A stretch of 64,000 nucleotides of DNA from Siderastrea siderea (taxonomy: Eukaryota; Cnidaria; Anthozoa; Scleractinia; Rhizangiidae): the NCBI GenBank assembly GCA_964030785.1, contig OZ034970.1:14417411-14481410 (forward strand). The letters run 5' to 3'. A program made the position numbers and the translations under genes. Positions 59,532 through 64,000 of the stretch are shown piece after piece (within the stretch, counting starts at the first letter, position 1; each line of letters opens with the position of its first letter). Below the pieces are notes generated by a model, which saw only the letters and a list, made by a program, of their open reading frames with translations, was not told the DNA's origin and searched no databases.

Positions 59532-60087
59532 ATTATGCAAATTTTGGCAACACTGGTTCGCGAATTTTTGTTTTTGTCAGCGCGAGCCTGAATTGACCAG
59601 ATTTTTTATTTCATATCATGATAGAAGTAGAGCCAAACTTTATCACAGAGTTTATTTCAATTCGATATTAGACATACCAAGACCCATTTTAAGCCTCTGA
59701 AGTTTACCAATTTTTGCCTTTTTCCGAAGTGCGCAAAATGGTTTTGTTTCAAAGAACCACCAAACCACAGAAATAAAGCAAAACTCCATGCAAGTCCTAT
59801 TGATAGAAAGTAGAAGGGTATTGCTATCATTTAAAATTAAAATTGTTTTCTGGCGTTGCAAATTGTTTAAAAGCAAGCGCTTTCAATTTGTTCAATTTTA
59901 AGCCTGATTATTGCGTAATAAATCAAGCAAAACCGTTTTTCCGAATTTCCCAAAAACAATAGAAATCTAGAAGGTTTAAGTAATATTTTCGAAGATAGCT
60001 CCCCAAAAGTGTTCTTCTGGCAAGTTATCAGGATTTTCGATTTTCTGAGCTTGTCCGCCGATTCTCGATATTTACAGTCAGAGCCTC
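59532..60087 (-). repeat. Right TIR of the 2.3-kb TTAA element
   Basis: 556 bp, reverse complement of 57773-58329. Confidence 0.88.
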
Positions 60088-61233
60088 TTAATTTTTTGTT
60101 TTGTTTTGTTTTGTTTTTTCTACCTCAAGGTCCGTTCCTTGTCGTGGTGAGGTAGCTTGCGTGTCTCAGTGACCTGGAGCAATACCAGCAAATTAAAAAA
60201 AAAGTTTCTCCTGTGTTAGGGCTTCTTGCTGGATTGGCTGAAGGGTAGAGGCCAGACTAATACGGACCATCACCAATTATCAAGTTAATACATTGGCTTT
60301 ACACCCAGAAAGTTCCCTAATTCTCTTAGACTGTTGTTTTCTGATGGTAGAATTTAATAGTTTTTTGTTTTCTCTTTTTTTTAACAGTTCTGTCTCTCTT
60401 GGGTAGTCAGTCCTTTTTGAACTGTTGTTATCTGAGGGCAGAACTTTAACATTTTTGTTATTATTTTATTTCATTTTTTTTACAGTTCTGTCTCTCTTGG
60501 GTAGTCAGTCCTTTTTGGACTGTTGTTATCTGAAGGCAGAACTTTAACATTTTTGTAATTTATTTTATTTTATTTTTTTCTCTTGGGTAATGGTAAACTT
60601 TAACATTTGTGTTATTATTTTATTTCTTTAACAGTTCTGTCTCTCTTGGGTAGTCAGTCCTTTTTGGACTGTTGTTATCTGAAGGCAGAACTTTAACATT
60701 TTTGTAATTTATTTTGTTTTATTTTATTTTTTTCTCTTGGGTAATGGTAAACTTTAACATTTGTGTTATTATTTTATTTTTTTTAACAGTTCTGTCTCTC
60801 TTGGGTAGTCAGTCCTTTTTGGAATGTTGTTATCTGAAGGCAGAACTTTAACATTTTTGTTATTATTTTATTTTATTTTTTTTACAGTTCTGTCTCTCTT
60901 GGGTAGTCAGTCCTTTTTGGACTGTTGTTATCTGAAGGCAGAACTTTAACATTTTTGTTATTATTTTATTTTATTTTTTTTTACAGTTCTGTCTCTCTTG
61001 GGTAGTCAGTCCATTTTGGACTGTTGTTATCTGAAGGCAGAACGTTAACATTTTTGTGATTGCCTGGACACAATTTGATGCACACGCGATAGCATAGCTA
61101 CCATCGCTCGCAAGAACCGAATCTTTTAACCGACAGCTGCGCAAGTCATTTGTACATAACTGTATTCCTGTATATATTTTCCTGTAGATATTTTTCTTCG
61201 TTTTGTATATAATTCTCGATTTTCCTGGAAATT

Positions 61234-62508
61234 ATGGCCAGAAACAGGCGAAAGTCTGTCAAGGACAAGGACCATTTAAAAACAATAAGGAAAAATGTAA
61301 GGCGGAGATGGAGGAACAAGAAAGCAAACGAGAAAATCCAGAAAAATTTGATTAATTTTATGAAGCTGCCCGAGCACTGTCAACGTGCTGGTAGCGCGGA
61401 GAATCGCAGCCCGGGAGAAGTCGTGGAACTGCCAGCAAGAAAACTGGAGGAAAAACCTCAGAGCCATCGCTCCAATGAGCCGCGTGTTCACAACGATGCA
61501 CCACGTGCTGGCGAAAAGGAGAAACATAGCCTGGCAGAAGTTGTTGAATTGCCAGCAGAAAAACCGGAGGAAAAACCTCAGAGCCATTGCTCCGATGAGC
61601 CGTGTGTTCGCAACGATGCACCACGTGCTGGCGAAAAGGAGAAATATAGCCCGGCAGAAGTCGTTGAATTTCCAGCAAAAAAAACAGAGGAAAAACCTCA
61701 GAGCCATCGCTCCGATGCGCCACATGCCCCGGCCATAAAAGAAATTCGCCAAACCGAGATCGTCCGATCTGAAACATTTTTGGGTTGTGGGACCTTTGGA
61801 ACATGTTACCTAGCACACTACAGGGGATGCTTGGTCACCGTGAAAGAATTTAAAGTTCGAGAGAAACTGTCCTTGGATGACGATAAAAAAGAAGTTCTCC
61901 ACGAGGCAACAATGATAACCTACTTGGGAGACCACCCGTACCTGCCACTGTTGTTTGGAGTAGTAACAAGGAGCCTGCCCTTGCGTCTGGTAACTCAGTT
62001 TCATGGCGAAAAAGAGCAAAGTTTAACACTGTCACGCGCTGTGCGCAAGAAGGAACTCGGCAAACAAAATTGGCTGGAAATCCTAAAAGGAATCATTAAA
62101 GGCTTAGACCATACCCACAAACGTGGCGTTCTCCACAACGACCTGAAAGCCAACAACGTTGTGTTAGAAAAGCGATCAGAAGCGTGGAATCCAGTCATTA
62201 TCGACTTCGGGAAAGCTCGTTTTATTGCAAATCCAAAACCGAACATGTCTTTGTCAGTCTCCAGCCAAGACGCTTACCGAAAGCGATACCCACATATCGC
62301 CCCGGAGATTGTTTCCGGTAAAGGTAGACAAAGTATTGAGTCGGACATTTTTTCTTTTGGAAGAATTGCAGTAGATGTCTTAGATTTGCTGCCGACGGCA
62401 ACTGCGAAATCTTTAAAGGCGGCAAATAAAGCATGCTCCGTCGAGCCAACAAAACGCCCGGCGTTAATCAAACTATATGCCGCCCTTTTATGTCTTGTTT
62501 TCTTTTGA
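61234..62508 (+). CDS. Intronless protein kinase with basic N-terminus and 40-residue repeats
   Basis: 424 codons. Residues 1-40 are strongly basic (RRRWRNKK). Residues 59-166 hold 2.7 copies of a 40-residue repeat (EVVELPA ... EEKPQSH ... NDAPRAGEKEK). The kinase domain follows: Gly loop GCGTFG (184-189), Lys in VTVKEF (204), HNDLKANN (301-308, HND in place of HRD, with catalytic Asp and Asn present), DFG (324-326), APE (356-358), and DIFSFG (371-376). So it keeps the residues needed for activity. The C-terminal lobe looks short: it ends after the KRPAL motif that usually precedes the last helix. The lack of introns fits a retrocopy-derived, expanded kinase family. Substrate unknown. Confidence 0.85.
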   Translation: MARNRRKSVKDKDHLKTIRKNVRRRWRNKKANEKIQKNLINFMKLPEHCQRAGSAENRSPGEVVELPARKLEEKPQSHRSNEPRVHNDAPRAGEKEKHSLAEVVELPAEKPEEKPQSHCSDEPCVRNDAPRAGEKEKYSPAEVVEFPAKKTEEKPQSHRSDAPHAPAIKEIRQTEIVRSETFLGCGTFGTCYLAHYRGCLVTVKEFKVREKLSLDDDKKEVLHEATMITYLGDHPYLPLLFGVVTRSLPLRLVTQFHGEKEQSLTLSRAVRKKELGKQNWLEILKGIIKGLDHTHKRGVLHNDLKANNVVLEKRSEAWNPVIIDFGKARFIANPKPNMSLSVSSQDAYRKRYPHIAPEIVSGKGRQSIESDIFSFGRIAVDVLDLLPTATAKSLKAANKACSVEPTKRPALIKLYAALLCLVFF

Positions 62509-63259
62509 ATCCTGTTTGGAGCTAGTGTGCCTAATTTCAGGCCACAAACAGGGGACTACAAACGTAAGTCATATATCGAAGAACAGAAGCTTCTGCGAAA
62601 ATCAATGTAACAGCCTGTTCCAGGCTCCGATATAGTGGGGAAAGCGTGAATTGAGAACAAGAGCGCGAAAAAAGCGAAGGGGCAAAGACTTTGAATTAAT
62701 ACGTTTTCAGTGTTTCACTTTCACGTTTCCGTTCAATCGATCTTGAGTTCAGTCGTATTTTAGCTTGTGTGAATGCATAAATATTCGAGCGAATTGTGTA
62801 AGTCTTATATTTTTGCAATAAATGAATTTTCCAGCAGATCACCGCTAATTTCTTCGCGCGAGGGTGAACGTGATCGGATGTTCTCGCGCGTATCACCGAA
62901 ATTTTCCTCGAGTTAAGACATCTGGAAATTGTATCTGATGTCAAAACACGCCAGATCTTTGGGGATTTATGTTTCACTTTGCATGCGCTTTGTAAGTCAA
63001 TAAGTCGGAAAAAGCGTTACCGCAAACATTAAAAACGACGCCGCAGGCACTCTAATCTTGCGAACTTTGGTTTTCGGTTACAGTTAATAATAAGCCATGG
63101 GTAGATTCAATCTACCCTTAGCCTAATTTGCATAACTTTTTTTCGTGGCCTAAGTTTGTGCTTGGAGCACAGCCAAGAGCCAGCTCGAATAGGCTGCGTG
63201 TAAAGCCAGCTCGAATAAGCTGCGTGTTGAACTGATACAGACCAACACAGCAAAAGAAA
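62509..63259. other. Intergenic, upstream of the PAN-domain gene
   Basis: No coding sequence recognised. AGCCAGCTCGAATA(G/A)GCTG is repeated in tandem at about 63178-63225, shortly before the next gene, and could be part of its promoter region. Confidence 0.45.
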
Positions 63260-64000
63260 ATGGCATACTGCCCAGGAGTTGTGAGAAACTACCTTATTGC
63301 ACTGGTGATTTTTGCCACATTTCCAACTGCTTCAAAAGGTAGAATTTTCTCATACTCCTAATTTTGTTTTCCTCAGTCTTTGGAAAACCTTTCTTTACCT
63401 TTAATCAAACTGAGCCAAAGAAGTTTTACTTTTAATTTCAATTGATTTCTCGCATTTGCCGAACACTCGAGATTTCCTATGCAGTTATAATACATGCCCT
63501 GCGTACTGCTACAGTCAGTGATGTCGAGAGCACGAAGTAGTTGACAAATTGAACAGAAAGGTGGTAAACTTTACGTGAGGCTCGATCATTTACTTTCAGC
63601 AAACTCTATCGAGGGCAAAGCAGAATACAGGTTTCTAATATGACGGGGCTTTTTTTTCCTAAATTGTTTTCCTATCCATTAAAGGTATCAATTTATTTTC
63701 TTATTCGTTTTTGTCTGACACTACAGCTTTCAGCCAAGAATCTTTCTCTGGCATAGAGTATGCCAACTTCAAAAGGGATGAGTATTCCTATTTGAACATC
63801 ACCAACATTGCTTCAGAGCTTGTTGATGACGACATTGAATGCGGATTTGCCTGTTTAGAAATCTCTTCGTGTTTCTCCTATAATCTGGCTGCAATCCCTG
63901 ACATCAACGGAAAACTCCTGTGTGAACTGCTTCCATCGGACAAGTACAACAACTCGGAAAAGTTTGTTGCCAGTCAACTTTTTTATCACTTCAGCATTCG
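63260..64000 (+). CDS. Secreted PAN/apple-domain protein, 5' part (runs off the window)
   Basis: Exon 1 (63260-63338) encodes a 26-residue signal peptide ([15 protein letters not shown]) and ends CAAAAG|GTAGAA in phase 1. Exon 2 starts at 63727 after ACTACAG and encodes a PAN/apple-like domain ([30 protein letters not shown]) still open at 64000. The Cys pattern C-x3-C-x5-C followed by a later C fits the PAN fold. In cnidarians such domains often precede Ig, fibrinogen-like or EGF domains in extracellular proteins. The 5' part is duplicated at 51041-51400. Confidence 0.8.

Larger units (their letters stand above)
57773..60087. mobile_element. 2.3-kb TTAA-flanked element with ~557-bp TIRs, non-autonomous
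   Basis: TTAA lies at 57769-57772 and 60088-60091. The TIRs are 57773-58329 and 59532-60087, starting GAGGCTCTGACTGTAAA, closely matched over their full length. TATCGAGAATCGG begins 17 bp inside the TTAA on both sides, the same offset as in the large element at 19218-30690. Beyond that motif the two families differ. The middle (58330-59531) has no recognisable coding sequence. It is inserted in the hairpin array right after a CAGAAC block end. Confidence 0.85.
57221..61043. repeat. Tandem array of 58-bp hairpin blocks with AT-rich spacers, split by a transposon
   Basis: Eleven full blocks of 58-59 bp start GTTCTG (one has GATCTG) and end CAGAAC: 57327, 57425, 57524, 57621, 57710, then 60387, 60485, 60634, 60789, 60887 and 60986. 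A diverged first block lies near 57226. Each has an inner inverted repeat (CAGTCC, short T-rich loop, GGACTG) and an outer one (GTTCTG/CAGAAC). Spacers of about 40 bp are T-rich and end in TTTACAG or TTAACAG. Partial units lie near 60580 and 60733. The array begins 60 bp after the stop of the Ulp1-like gene. It is interrupted by the element at 57773-60087. Confidence 0.9.

Noticed and set aside
57221..61043. CRISPR-like array of repeats and spacers
   Set aside because: The genome is eukaryotic, the spacers are similar AT-rich sequence and not unique, and there are no cas genes.

Overview
The window is animal nuclear DNA, most likely from an anthozoan cnidarian (coral or anemone). It is AT-rich, its genes are split by GT-AG introns, and several families look cnidarian: a collagen-Ig-fibrinogen-like surface protein, intronless kinases, a PAN-domain secreted protein, and transposase-like genes of a type I associate with cnidarian genomes. 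No species can be named from the sequence alone.

Layout. 1-5.4 kb: a minus-strand transposase-derived gene (1127-2568) and a foldback MITE. 5.4-18.6 kb: two related Ig-domain genes on the plus strand (5444-6936 and 15541-18627), separated by a tyrosine-recombinase retrotransposon on the minus strand (about 8.9-14.7 kb) with gag, RT/RNase H, recombinase and an SGNH hydrolase ORF. 19.2-30.7 kb: one large DNA transposon with TTAA at both ends, inverted repeats of about 550 bp, and a broken multi-exon DDE/DDD-like transposase with a C2HC finger. A 4351-bp Ty3/gypsy-type LTR element with an exact 5-bp target duplication and a foldback MITE are nested inside it. 31.0-32.9 kb: four well-phased exons of an unrecognised gene. 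34.0-44.7 kb: exons of SRBD1 (Tex/S1 family), with a LINE fragment and a Penelope-like GIY-YIG fragment in its introns. 46.4-49.2 kb: two SERINC-like genes on the minus strand, head-to-tail and fused in frame. 53.2-57.2 kb: a Ulp1-like protease gene with a near-perfect 240-bp internal duplication. 57.2-61.0 kb: a tandem array of 58-bp hairpin blocks, split by a second TTAA element of 2.3 kb. 61.2-62.5 kb: an intronless protein kinase. 63.3-64.0 kb: the start of a secreted PAN-domain gene.

The strongest candidate for something undescribed is the pair of TTAA elements (19214-30694 and 57769-60091). Their long inverted repeats differ in sequence, but both begin with GAG and carry the same 13-bp motif, TATCGAGAATCGG, exactly 17 bp in from the TTAA at all four ends. 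The larger copy carries a transposase with conserved D motifs, a zinc finger and a C-terminal domain. I remember this kind of protein from invertebrate genomes but know no superfamily name for it. The smaller copy has no coding capacity and sits inside the hairpin array.

A caution applies to the whole window. Many genes carry single-base frame breaks or in-frame stops (SRBD1, both SERINC copies, the Ulp1-like gene, the Ig-collagen gene, the transposase-derived gene at 2.1 kb). Either many of these are decaying, or the assembly has residual indel errors.
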